64,000 nucleotides of DNA from Deltaproteobacteria bacterium (GTDB lineage: Bacteria > Myxococcota > JACPTQ01). Below are positions 33,914 through 43,177 of this stretch, piece after piece. The stretch lies in the NCBI GenBank assembly GCA_016192705.1, contig JACPTQ010000015.1, positions 1-64,000 of the forward strand, written 5' to 3'. The translations under genes and the position numbers were made by a program. The number at the start of each line of letters is the position of its first letter. Position 1 is the first letter of the stretch. A model generated the notes under the pieces. It saw nothing but the letters and a program-made list of their open reading frames with translations, had not been told where the DNA came from and searched no databases.

Positions 33914-36900
33914 TTACGGAAGCTCGAACACCGGCGTCGCGGTGGCGCGGTCGCTGATTGTGTTGTCGCCCAGTTGGCCAAAGGCGTTGTCGCCCCAACA
34001 TCGCAGCGTTCCATCGCCAAGCAACGCGCACGAATGAAGTCCGCCCGCGCCCAAAAAACTGACGCCGCCGAGCCCCGTCACAACGGTCGCCGACGTCTTA
34101 TACGCGTCTGTCGTCGTCCCATCGCCAATCTGGCCGTCGCTCGCACGACCCCAGCACTTGGCGCCCCCCGTCGCGGTGCGAACACAGGTGTGCTGCCGAC
34201 CCGCGCGAATCCCGGTTGCTTCGCCCGCATCGAGCCCGCTCACGCTCGTCGCCAGTCCGCGCGCCGTAATCGTCCCGTCGCCGACCTGCCCCTCGGCATT
34301 CGCACCCCAGCATTGAACCGTCCCGTTCGCCAGCAGCGCGCAGCTGTGCCGCTCCCCGGCGGCAATCGCCTTCGCGTCGATGACGCCCAGCACGGCAATC
34401 GGCGTCGCGCGATACGCGCCCCCGTCGTTGTCACCGAGTTGCCCGTTCAGATTCCAGCCCCAGCACCATGGGATGCCGCCGTCGTTCACGACAAGCGCGC
34501 ACGCGTGGTGACTTCCAACGGCGAGCGCTGTTGCGTTCGCGAGCCCCGAGACCGCGACAGGCGTCGATTGGTCCGCAGTCGTACCGTCTCCGAGTTGCCC
34601 ATACGTATTGGCTCCCCAGCATCGCACGGTGCCATCTGACTTCCGCGCACAGCTAAATCCCGCACCGGCTCCAACGTCCGTCAAGAGCGCGAGCCCACCG
34701 CCCACATTGGTTGGTGAACGACGCTCGATGTTCGTCCCGTCGCCGAGCCCGCCGTCGCGGTTATCGCCCCAACAGATCGCGAAACCGCCGTCGAGCGTGA
34801 TCGCGCACGTGTGCTGGTTCCCCGCCGCGATATCGACAACGTTTGTGAGTCCCGCCACATCCACGGCTGTAAGCGAACTCAAAGCCGTTCCGTTTCCAAG
34901 CTGCCCCGCGTCGTTGTCGCCCCAGCACCGCACCGTCCCGTTTGAGATGAGCGCGCACGTGTGCCCGGCTCCGGCCGCAACCTGAATCGCCGCCTCCGTG
35001 CTCGCGAACCAATAGCGCGCATCGGGCGTTGCGACGGTGCCGCCCGCAAGGTCGTCCCCCCACCAAAGGAGATTCCCGGTCGAGGTCACCGCAAACGACT
35101 GGAGGCCCGTGTTAACAACGCCTTTCACGGTCGAAAGCGTGGTCGCCGCGACCGGCGCATATCGATCAATTGTTGTTGTGTCGCCAACCTGGCGCGACGC
35201 ATTCCAACCCCAACACGAAAGTCGCCCGTCCGCGCCGACCGCGCAAGCGTGTCCATTCGGCGCTGAAAGCTCGGAAACGCCGGATATCCCATAAACAGAG
35301 GCTGGCGTTGCCCATTGATTGAGGGCGCCGGCGTCAAGTCCCAGCATTCCGTAGTTGTTGTCGCCCCAACATCGTCCCGCGCCCGTCGTCGTCGTAACGC
35401 AATTCGCTGAACTCCCCGCAGCGATTCGCTTTGCGGCCCCACCCAGATTAACCACGTCGACCGGCGTTGCGGACTTGGACGACGCACCCCCCCCATCTCG
35501 TCCCAACTCTCCCGAGCTGTCGTTCCCCCAGCACCGAACGTTCCCGTTCGATAGGCGCGCGCACGTGTGAACTGTGCCGGCCGAAATCTCAACCGCCGAG
35601 GAAAGCCCGAGAACATCCGCAGCGGCGATCGCCGTCGCGGTTGCACCGCCGTCGCGCCCTATCTGCCCGTGCGAATCCGATCCCCAGCATCGCGCCCCGC
35701 CGTTCGAGAGAAGTGCGCACGCGTGCCACGCCCCCGCCGAAATGCCGATCGCGTTCGACACGCCCACAACCGGCGCCGGAATCGCCGTCGAGCCAACGCA
35801 ACCCGCGTCCCGTCCGAGCTGACAAAAGTTGTTGTAACCCCAGCACTGAACCGTTCCATCGACGAGGAGCGCACATCCAAATTCATTTCCGACCGAAACT
35901 TGCGTCGCGGCCAATGGCACCACGGGTGCGCCGCCTCCGGATTGGCCGTAAGAATTGTCGCCCGAGCACCGCACAGCGCCGTTCGCAAGCACGACGCAGC
36001 GGAAGTAGTAGAAACTCGCGGAGACGCCCGTCACAACGCCCGGTCCACCGGGGCGTGACGAAACCTCGACGACGTTGGTTTCTCGATTGCCCGCCAAATC
36101 GCGCGCGCGCACGACGAAGTAATAGCGCTGCCCGTACGCCAGGCCACCGTCGACCGCGAACGACGTGAGCGACGGCGCGCCCGCATCAATGCTCCACGTC
36201 GTTGTGAACGACGACACACATGCGTTGCGGGTCGTTGACTGGCAGATGTCGTACGCCAGCAAGGCCGAGCTCGCAAGATTATCCGCGCCAGCGTCCCACG
36301 AAATCGCAACCGTTCCCCCGTCGGTAAGCGCCGCCGCGACCGCTGCGCTCGCGCCCGCGAAAATCGGCGGCGTGCTGTCCTCCGTGTAGGTCTTGCCAAG
36401 CGCCATGCAAGACTGCGCATTCCCACGCGGGTCGATCGCCGTCGCGTAAAACGTCGTCACGGTGTCGCCCGGCACGGTCGTCGCGATCGCGAATTGCCCG
36501 CCGCCATCCGCACCGCCATCACCGATTTCGATTGCGCAGCTCACGTCGGAGAAAATGCGCACCGCCGAGTTCGGCTCAACGAGCCCGCTGACAACGGGGC
36601 TGTTGTTGTTCGCGGGGCCAGCCGGAGTCACGCTCGCGTCGCTCGTTTGGGGCATGACGACGCTATCCTCTATATAGGTGACGCTCGTCGTTGAGCAGGG
36701 CGACGTATTCCCCGCATCGTCGGTCACCGTCGCGTAGAAGTCGGTCATCGAGTTGTCGGCGACGCCGGCGTCGAGTCCGCCGGCTGCGAAAGCCGCGGCC
36801 GTTCCGGCGCCGACGGGCGTTCCGCCGCAGCCACCCGCGTAAAGCCGCACCCATCCGAGCGGCTCTGCGCTTCCCGTGATCAGTGGTTGATTGTTGTTCG

Positions 36901-38641
36901 CCGGACCCGCGGGGTTCGCTCCGAAAAGGACCGCCGCATCGGGAGCCACGTTGTCGTGGACGTATTCCACACCCGGCGAGCACGCGGACACGTTGCCGGC
37001 ATCGTCCGCCACGTCAACGAAAAACGTGTTCGTCGTGTTGGCGCCCACGATGAGCGAAATGCCCGACGAGCCGAATATCGCCGCGGACCCCGACGCGACA
37101 ATGCCGCCATCGCACCCCGCCGCCGAATAGACGCGCACGCCTGCGTTGGAATCGGCGACGCCCAGAAGCCTTACGGTGACGAGGTTTGACGGCGACGTCG
37201 GCTGCGTCGACAGCAGGACCGCAGCGTCGGGTCGCGCGCTGTCTTCGATGTACGGGATTGTACCGTTGAGCGCCGCGCACGAACCAACGTTCCCGGCGCG
37301 ATCAACGATGACGCCATAAAATACCGTCGCCGAGTCGTCGCCGACATTGACGATGATGCTGAACAGCCCACCGTCGTTGACGCTCCCTTCGGTCGGACCG
37401 CCGGTGCAAGTCGAGTCGCCCGCAAAGATACGGATCGTTGTGTTCCCCTCGGCCACGCCCGTAACGATCGGAGAATTATTATTGGCCGGACCCTGAGGCA
37501 CGACACCTGTGCCAACAGGCGCCGCCGGAAGAGTGCTGTCTTCGACAAACGTCACGCTCGACGAGCAGCCCGACACGTTACCGGCCAAATCGACGGCGTT
37601 CGCCGACACAACGACCGTCTCGTTTTCGCCAACGGGGACCACAATCCCGGCGTCGGTGAACGCCTCGACACTTCCACTCGCCAAACTGCCGCCATCGCAC
37701 AAGGAAACCCCGAAGACGCGAACCGTCGTCCCGGGATCGGCCGTTCCGCGCAGCTTCGGAGCATTGTTGTTGGCTGGCGACGCCGGCGAAAACGCGAGAG
37801 CACCCGGCGTTGACGGGATCTGGCTGTCGTGCGCGTAAGAAAGCGGCCCGACGCAGCTCGACGCGTTCGCGGCGGTGTCGGTCGCCTGCGCATAGAGCGT
37901 TGTCGTCTGATTGAGAGGCACGGTGACTTCAATCCCCGCACCCGCAAAAAACGAACCCGTCCCTTGGCCAAGCGGGGTCGACGAACAATCGTCGTTCGTG
38001 TGGATCTTCACTGACCATGTGGAATCCGCCGTCCCCTTAACCTTTGGGGTCGCGCTGTTCGATGGCGACGCCGGGTCGGTTCCCGAGATTGCGAACGCCG
38101 TCGTTCCACCGCCCGCGCACGAATACGCAAGGCGACACGCCATCGCAACGGTCGCCGTCTTCGAGGCGGCCGCCACAAATCGCAGCGTCGTCCCATCGTC
38201 GAACTTCTCGACGGTGGCCGTTTCCTTTTTGCCGCCCTGAAGATTGACGACAACGCCGAGCGACAGGGCAACCGACTCCGCCCAACTCCCAGAAAACACA
38301 AACGTGTACGCCCCGCTCGAAAACGGGTTCTCGCTGAAGGTCACGCAAAACTCCTTGCGCCCGTCGCCGTCGCAATCTTTCACCTCGAAGGTGTACGCGT
38401 GCCCCTTCGTTGATTTTTCTTGCGCCGCCTGGTCCGTGAGGCTCAGCCCCGCGTCACCCGGCGCGTCGAGATACAGCACGAGCCCCGTGATCGCCGTCGT
38501 GTCGAAACTCGCGGAAAGATTAATCGTAACGACAATTCGCCCTTCGCCCCCGGTCGTGGTGGAGCACGCAAAGGCCGCGAGTCCAACCGCCGCAAATAAA
38601 CGCCACAATGAGCCTGAATTGCTGGCTTGGCGTCGACGCAT
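33914..38641 (-). CDS. Large lipoprotein with Ig-like modules and two RCC1 propellers
   Basis: The 1575-aa product has an export signal with FAC as probable lipobox. Residues ~175-790 hold six modules of about 95 residues, each with SPxxPxNNNxPxxxGxAxxxxTVRIF and ending YxEDS or YxHDS, typical bacterial Ig-like stalks. One fibronectin-like module follows (~790-870). The remaining ~700 residues contain 14 RCC1 repeats (ISAGAWHACALLSNGGARCWG and similar), enough for two seven-bladed propellers. RCC1-rich lipoproteins are common in Myxococcota, probably as surface binding proteins. No catalytic domain was seen. It is monocistronic, 75 bp from the repeat-domain gene upstream. Confidence 0.9.
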   Translation of the reverse strand: MRRRQASNSGSLWRLFAAVGLAAFACSTTTGGEGRIVVTINLSASFDTTAITGLVLYLDAPGDAGLSLTDQAAQEKSTKGHAYTFEVKDCDGDGRKEFCVTFSENPFSSGAYTFVFSGSWAESVALSLGVVVNLQGGKKETATVEKFDDGTTLRFVAAASKTATVAMACRLAYSCAGGGTTAFAISGTDPASPSNSATPKVKGTADSTWSVKIHTNDDCSSTPLGQGTGSFFAGAGIEVTVPLNQTTTLYAQATDTAANASSCVGPLSYAHDSQIPSTPGALAFSPASPANNNAPKLRGTADPGTTVRVFGVSLCDGGSLASGSVEAFTDAGIVVPVGENETVVVSANAVDLAGNVSGCSSSVTFVEDSTLPAAPVGTGVVPQGPANNNSPIVTGVAEGNTTIRIFAGDSTCTGGPTEGSVNDGGLFSIIVNVGDDSATVFYGVIVDRAGNVGSCAALNGTIPYIEDSARPDAAVLLSTQPTSPSNLVTVRLLGVADSNAGVRVYSAAGCDGGIVASGSAAIFGSSGISLIVGANTTNTFFVDVADDAGNVSACSPGVEYVHDNVAPDAAVLFGANPAGPANNNQPLITGSAEPLGWVRLYAGGCGGTPVGAGTAAAFAAGGLDAGVADNSMTDFYATVTDDAGNTSPCSTTSVTYIEDSVVMPQTSDASVTPAGPANNNSPVVSGLVEPNSAVRIFSDVSCAIEIGDGGADGGGQFAIATTVPGDTVTTFYATAIDPRGNAQSCMALGKTYTEDSTPPIFAGASAAVAAALTDGGTVAISWDAGADNLASSALLAYDICQSTTRNACVSSFTTTWSIDAGAPSLTSFAVDGGLAYGQRYYFVVRARDLAGNRETNVVEVSSRPGGPGVVTGVSASFYYFRCVVLANGAVRCSGDNSYGQSGGGAPVVPLAATQVSVGNEFGCALLVDGTVQCWGYNNFCQLGRDAGCVGSTAIPAPVVGVSNAIGISAGAWHACALLSNGGARCWGSDSHGQIGRDGGATATAIAAADVLGLSSAVEISAGTVHTCARLSNGNVRCWGNDSSGELGRDGGGASSKSATPVDVVNLGGAAKRIAAGSSANCVTTTTGAGRCWGDNNYGMLGLDAGALNQWATPASVYGISGVSELSAPNGHACAVGADGRLSCWGWNASRQVGDTTTIDRYAPVAATTLSTVKGVVNTGLQSFAVTSTGNLLWWGDDLAGGTVATPDARYWFASTEAAIQVAAGAGHTCALISNGTVRCWGDNDAGQLGNGTALSSLTAVDVAGLTNVVDIAAGNQHTCAITLDGGFAICWGDNRDGGLGDGTNIERRSPTNVGGGLALLTDVGAGAGFSCARKSDGTVRCWGANTYGQLGDGTTADQSTPVAVSGLANATALAVGSHHACALVVNDGGIPWCWGWNLNGQLGDNDGGAYRATPIAVLGVIDAKAIAAGERHSCALLANGTVQCWGANAEGQVGDGTITARGLATSVSGLDAGEATGIRAGRQHTCVRTATGGAKCWGRASDGQIGDGTTTDAYKTSATVVTGLGGVSFLGAGGLHSCALLGDGTLRCWGDNAFGQLGDNTISDRATATPVFELP

Positions 38642-38735
38642 AGATTCCCTCGGCGGTAGACCGCGCGACCAACCGCGCTCAGTCTAAGAGTACCGATTGC
38701 GCCGACGCGTTTCCACTCGCGCGCGTGGGGAAAAG

Positions 38736-40343
38736 CTACTCGCGGATGAACGAACGGATGGTGCAGTACGGCGTCGCGGTCCGCGTCTTCTCGACGTCGT
38801 TCGCCGCGGTTCCTTGCGAACAGTTCTCGTCGTTTGAATACGCCTTCCACGTCACGCCCGTCGCGGCCGTCCGATAAAACGCGTAGTCGTTGTTAATCTT
38901 CTTGAACGCAAGCGGCTCCGCGCACGGGTTCTTCGCGCCTTGCGCCTTCGCGGTCGCAACGACACTCGCGCCCATCTGCGCCGTGCTCCCATTCCAGCAG
39001 CAGGTCGGCGACTTCGTGTAATCGAGCGGCCAAAACACGTAATCCTCAACCTTGCGATACGTCTTGTCGATCGCCAATCTGGTCATGTTAAATGTCGTCG
39101 AAATCGCGCCCAGCTCGTACAACTCCCCAAACGCATCCTCGCGCCGATCGCGCGCCGCGCACCCCGACGGTTTGTTTCGAAGCGACGACCGAGCCGCGTT
39201 GATCGCCGCGATGATCTCGTCGCGAAGCTCCGTCGCGGGAGGCAAGTAAAGCAAGTTCTCGAACTGCCCCGGCCGCTTGCCAAGCGTCACGTAATCCGTA
39301 CCGCTGATGGCGATTGACGCGTCCGCCGTTAACGCCTTCAATGTCCACTTTCCACCGACCTTCTTCGGCGCGCGCCAACGCTTGATGCCACCGCCAAACG
39401 CCGCATACGTCTTGTTCGGCGCGCAGCTCGACGAGTAATCGGTGCACTCACTCCCGCCCGTCGTCTCATCGGTGAGCAACTCGAATGTATCAAACGGCCC
39501 CTGCCATTTGAGTTGTCGCGGCGGCAACCAACCCGCGGCCGACTCGACGCGAATCTTCCCACCCGACGGTGTCACCGACTTCATGAGAATGGTGTGCCCG
39601 ATGCCCTGCGCCTGCCACCTTTCCAAAAGCACATCGCCCGCCTGAATCGCTTCGGGCTTGATGTCGTAAAGGTTCGTCGACCCCGCAAGGTTCATCGACC
39701 CGGCGCCCGTCAACAACGCGACAACGACGTAACCCACGCGCTTATTCAAAAGGAGCTGGTCCAAATAGCCCCCCAACGTAACGCCGCCGAGCGCCGGATT
39801 CGCGTCGCTGCCCACCGATTTCGACGCAAGCTTGCTGTAGGTTGGCCACGGCTTCGTCGCGATGTCTGTCGCCGTGTAGTGGCTAAAATCGCACAACGAC
39901 TTCGCGCAAATTGCGTCACTGGTTTTGGTGGCTGAACCCCGCTTGACCCCAAAATGCCCGTAGTAGTTACTCCCAGCCTTCACCAAAACCGGAAGCCCGT
40001 ACCACGACGCGAAAATAACCCGCATCGCCATCGCCCCATCCGCGCAATCGAGCACCGGCGCCGGCAACGTCTTGCCGTACGGCGTCGTCATCTCGAACGT
40101 CGACCCCTCCTCGCCGTACCGCGCTATCTTCTTCATGCTCTGGATCCACGCGGCGAACTTCTGCTGCCAGTTGAGCCCGCTGTTTGCCGCCCACGCGATC
40201 CCCGCCTCGGTCGACTTCTCATCCCAGTCCCGCGTCACCTTCCACGCTTCATTTGTATACGACGACGCCACGGGAACTTGGGCAACTGCCGGGACGGCAA
40301 CCAGCGTCACAGCCGCGATAAATCCTGCGTTCACCTTTTTCAT
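38736..40343 (-). CDS. Secreted protein, possible papain-like fold
   Basis: The 535-aa product has a clean signal peptide ending AVAQ. Residues ~85-260 contain PVLDCADGAMAMRVIFASWY and, further on, AGDVLLERWQAQGIGHTILM. A Cys followed by a later GH-T-hydrophobic segment fits the Cys/His pair of papain- or transglutaminase-like proteins, but this is inference. The C-terminal half (~350-535) is helical with several cysteines and no match known to me. An AAGGAGG site precedes the ATG. Confidence 0.7.
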   Translation of the reverse strand: MKKVNAGFIAAVTLVAVPAVAQVPVASSYTNEAWKVTRDWDEKSTEAGIAWAANSGLNWQQKFAAWIQSMKKIARYGEEGSTFEMTTPYGKTLPAPVLDCADGAMAMRVIFASWYGLPVLVKAGSNYYGHFGVKRGSATKTSDAICAKSLCDFSHYTATDIATKPWPTYSKLASKSVGSDANPALGGVTLGGYLDQLLLNKRVGYVVVALLTGAGSMNLAGSTNLYDIKPEAIQAGDVLLERWQAQGIGHTILMKSVTPSGGKIRVESAAGWLPPRQLKWQGPFDTFELLTDETTGGSECTDYSSSCAPNKTYAAFGGGIKRWRAPKKVGGKWTLKALTADASIAISGTDYVTLGKRPGQFENLLYLPPATELRDEIIAAINAARSSLRNKPSGCAARDRREDAFGELYELGAISTTFNMTRLAIDKTYRKVEDYVFWPLDYTKSPTCCWNGSTAQMGASVVATAKAQGAKNPCAEPLAFKKINNDYAFYRTAATGVTWKAYSNDENCSQGTAANDVEKTRTATPYCTIRSFIRE

Positions 40344-40373
40344 TGAGCCTCCTTGAAAAACAAACCGACACCT

Positions 40374-40404
40374 CTTAGACGGGGTGACAATGGAGTTTAT
40401 TCAT
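40374..40404 (-). promoter_or_regulatory. Weak candidate promoter ATGAAT-N19-TCTAAG
   Basis: Minus-strand ATGAAT (40399-40404) and TCTAAG (40374-40379) resemble the TTGAAT/TCTAAA pairs at 26874 and 44620. They would start transcription just before the 38736-40343 gene. Confidence 0.3.
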
Positions 40405-40509
40405 CAATAAAGAGCTTTTGCGTCAAGTGCTTCGCGTGACGACCGGGAGCGCCTGACAGAGGTTCGGGGTCAATGCAACTGTCAGTAAAGATTTAGGAAA
40501 ATGGTTTTG

Positions 40510-41613
40510 CTACCGCTCGGCGCCAAGGGCTTTTACGGCATCGTTGCCGACGAACGTATGCGGCGCGAATTTCTCTGCGATGGGACCGGCGCCATTCTCC
40601 GCGTCAACCAGACGCTGCGCGCAGATCTTCACAACGTCGAGCATCACGTAGACATGCGGCTTGAATTCGTCGAGGAGTCGCGCGAGTTGCAGACTCGTCA
40701 TGTATCTGTTGCCAAGGCTCGCACGAACGCGGTCCTTCATCGAAAAAACATGCGGACGCGCCGAGCTCACCGCCTTAAGGAAACTGCGAAACGCCGTCTG
40801 GTCCATGGGGAACTTCCCGTTCTTCATGCGCTTGCACCCGTCGTCATCGGCCGTCCAGCAGACGATCGTCGGAGCGGGCGCTGGCGTTGGGACCGGCGTC
40901 GCGTACGGGTCGTCGCGCTCGACGCTCGGGGACTCACCATCGCTCGCTTGAACCGTCGCGAAGCTCCGTCGCCACCAATTAATCGTGCCGTCATCGCTTA
41001 CCACACGCACACGATCCGGGTCGGTGCTGCTGAATCCCGCGACGTATCGATGGCCGTCAGCATCGTGGTACTGGAACCGCGACCCACGAAATCCGCGGAC
41101 CCAACTCCCACGCATCACCGATTTCCGCCCGTCCGTGAATGTCACGACGAGACTGAAACGTCCATCGTTGGTGTTGCGAATCTCGAACACATTCCCCGAA
41201 CCCGAGCGCCACGTCCCAAACAACTTGCTCGAACGCGGCGCAACCGCGGTCGCCCCGCGCTTCCACCAGCTGACTTGGCTGGCACCCGCAACGCGAACGC
41301 GGTTTGGATCGCGACCGCTAAACGTCCCCGAGTATCGGCGGCCGTCTGGGCCAAAATACTGGAACTGCGTACCGCGCAATCCGGCAATCCAGTGCCCGCG
41401 CATCACCGACTGCGTCCCGTTGGTCGTCAACATCGTCATGCGAAACGCGCCGTCATCGGTGCTGTGAATTTCAAATAGGTTGCCCGATGTCGAGTGCCAC
41501 GTCCCGTAAATAATCCGAGATGAAGGCGCGTAATCAGCACTCGCCACGAGCGGAGCGACCCCAAGCGCTCCAAGAATCCCCATGAGCCCAAGACTTCTCG
41601 TTGAATTCTTCAT
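40510..41613 (-). CDS. Secreted protein with a duplicated domain and DUF4476
   Basis: The 367-aa product starts at ATG 41613 behind AAGAGG and has a signal peptide ending VASA. Two tandem ~80-residue copies follow (YGTWHSTSGNLFEIHSTDDG and FGTWRSGSGNVFEIRNTNDG, each ending in WWKRG/WWRRS). A Pro-rich linker leads to a C-terminal DUF4476 helical domain (FRSFLKAVSSA, TSLQLARLLDEF, RLVDAENG). The duplicated part looks like a small beta fold. The function is unknown. DUF4476 occurs mainly in Myxococcota and Bacteroidota secreted proteins. Confidence 0.82.
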   Translation of the reverse strand: MKNSTRSLGLMGILGALGVAPLVASADYAPSSRIIYGTWHSTSGNLFEIHSTDDGAFRMTMLTTNGTQSVMRGHWIAGLRGTQFQYFGPDGRRYSGTFSGRDPNRVRVAGASQVSWWKRGATAVAPRSSKLFGTWRSGSGNVFEIRNTNDGRFSLVVTFTDGRKSVMRGSWVRGFRGSRFQYHDADGHRYVAGFSSTDPDRVRVVSDDGTINWWRRSFATVQASDGESPSVERDDPYATPVPTPAPAPTIVCWTADDDGCKRMKNGKFPMDQTAFRSFLKAVSSARPHVFSMKDRVRASLGNRYMTSLQLARLLDEFKPHVYVMLDVVKICAQRLVDAENGAGPIAEKFAPHTFVGNDAVKALGAER

Positions 41614-41662
41614 TCTGTTGCCTCTTAAGTTTGACGACTTCTCCCCGCAACTAAAGCCGAGC

Positions 41663-41692
41663 ATCCTACGCCGCCTGACTAGAAAATGTCAA
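41663..41692 (-). promoter_or_regulatory. Candidate sigma-70 promoter for the DUF4476 gene
   Basis: Consensus TTGACA (41687-41692), an 18-base spacer and TAGGAT (41663-41668) on the minus strand, about 50 bp before the ATG. It lies in the short divergent region shared with the enoyl-CoA hydratase gene. Confidence 0.6.
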
Positions 41693-41749
41693 CGCGGCTT
41701 CCCAATCCAACCTGCACAAGTTATGAAAAGGCCGGCGAGAGGAGACGGC

Positions 41750-42502
41750 ATGCGGTTGGAATTGCGGCAAGACGTTGCGATCGTACGGCTTGAGGCGGGA
41801 CGCGCGAACGCGATGGGGACGGCGTTTCTCACGAAGCTCGGTGATCTCGTCGACGCGTTTGAATCGGGCGATGCTAAAGCGGGCGTCGTCATCGGCTATG
41901 AAAAATTCTTTTCGGCGGGGCTCGATTTGACGGAAGTCGTTGGGTACGACCGCGACACAATGCGGCGGTTTATGGGCGCGTTTGAAGCGGTGATGTCGCG
42001 CGTTTTCGCCTGCCCAAAACCGCTCGTCGCCGCGATCAATGGCCACGCGCTCGCTGGGGGCTGTGTCCTCGCGGTGCAGGCCGATGTTCGCGTGATGACC
42101 GACGCGCCGGTGAAAATTGGGCTCAACGAAACACAGCTTGGGATTGGGATGCCGGCCGCCGTCGTTGAGAGCGCGCGAACGGCGTTGCCGCCCGCGAGTT
42201 TGCAGGCGCTCATCGCGGAGGGGCGTTTGTTTTCGCCGCACGAAGCGCTCGCGGCCGGGCTCGTCGACGAAGTCGCGCCCGCGGCGTCACTTGAATCGCG
42301 CGCCCTCGAACGCGCCGCGTTGCTCGCGAGCATCGCGGGCCCAGGGTACACGCAAGTCAAGGCGGCGATTCGGGCCCCCGCGCGTGAGCGAATGCGCGCG
42401 AATGCCGAAAGCGAACTCGAACGCTGGCTCGACACCTGGTTCTCCGATAACGCCCGCGCGAAAATCAGCGCGGCGGCCACGCGGGTTCGCAAAGGCGCGT
42501 AA
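41750..42502 (+). CDS. Enoyl-CoA hydratase/isomerase family protein
   Basis: The 250-aa cytoplasmic crotonase-fold protein starts at ATG 41750 after GAGGAG. Visible are the CoA/oxyanion segments YEKFFSAGLDL and AAINGHALAGGCVLAVQADV, plus IGLNETQLGIGMP. At the usual catalytic Glu positions it has NETQLGI (a Glu) and then MPAAVVESARTALP, so activity as hydratase or isomerase is uncertain. No fatty-acid genes are adjacent. Confidence 0.9.
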   Translation: MRLELRQDVAIVRLEAGRANAMGTAFLTKLGDLVDAFESGDAKAGVVIGYEKFFSAGLDLTEVVGYDRDTMRRFMGAFEAVMSRVFACPKPLVAAINGHALAGGCVLAVQADVRVMTDAPVKIGLNETQLGIGMPAAVVESARTALPPASLQALIAEGRLFSPHEALAAGLVDEVAPAASLESRALERAALLASIAGPGYTQVKAAIRAPARERMRANAESELERWLDTWFSDNARAKISAAATRVRKGA

Positions 42503-42724
42503 ACCGAGGCATCGGCGCGCGGTCGGAATGGACTTCGACGCCGTCAGGTTTTGACTTCATTTTCTGCCTGGTGACAAGAATCCTGGACAGGTCAGAGCCC
42601 GCACCCTGTGAAGTCATTGGTTTTATAGGTTATTTTTTGTGCCCGGTCAGCCTCATCGCAGGCAAGGCCATTGCAGTAGCTTCATTCTGTCCGGCAACGG
42701 AGAGAAAGAAAGGGAGGAACGACG

Positions 42725-43177
42725 ATGTTGACGATAACCGTGACGCAAATAGTCGTAACGTTCGCGATGGGCGCCACGGAACCGCCCGCGGCGTTCGAAG
42801 GACGATTCGCGACCGAGTCGATTGAGTCGTCACCGGCGCTCGTTCAAGGCTCGGCCACGCTCGCGATTGAGCGCGAGGCGGGTGGCCTTGCCTTTCGTGC
42901 GTCGCTCGTCGAAATGAAATCGTTCGGCTTTGAAATCCCTGAGCCGCCCGATGCCATCCGGCTTGCCGGCCAGCTCGCACCGCGAAACGGCGTGCTCCAA
43001 CTCATCGGTTCTTACAAGAACGCCGAACAACGCTGCTTCCTTCGCTTGAACGTCCGAACCACCGCGCGAAACTCGGTGCTCGCCGCCGGCTGGCTCGATT
43101 GCGGCAAGAAAAAGATCGAAATCGGATTTACCGCCGAACGTGTTTCTCCACAACTCTCGCCGTTCCAACAACTTTGA
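42725..43177 (+). CDS. Small probably exported protein
   Basis: The 150-aa product follows GGGAGG. The N-terminus is hydrophobic (LTITVTQIVVTFAMGATEPP) without basic residues, so export is uncertain. The body looks beta-rich (SATLAIEREAGGLAFRASLV, GVLQLIGSYKN). It overlaps the convergent aldolase gene by 50 bp. The 222-bp gap before it holds an AT-rich stretch (about 42616-42642) but no clear promoter. Confidence 0.6.
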   Translation: MLTITVTQIVVTFAMGATEPPAAFEGRFATESIESSPALVQGSATLAIEREAGGLAFRASLVEMKSFGFEIPEPPDAIRLAGQLAPRNGVLQLIGSYKNAEQRCFLRLNVRTTARNSVLAAGWLDCGKKKIEIGFTAERVSPQLSPFQQL

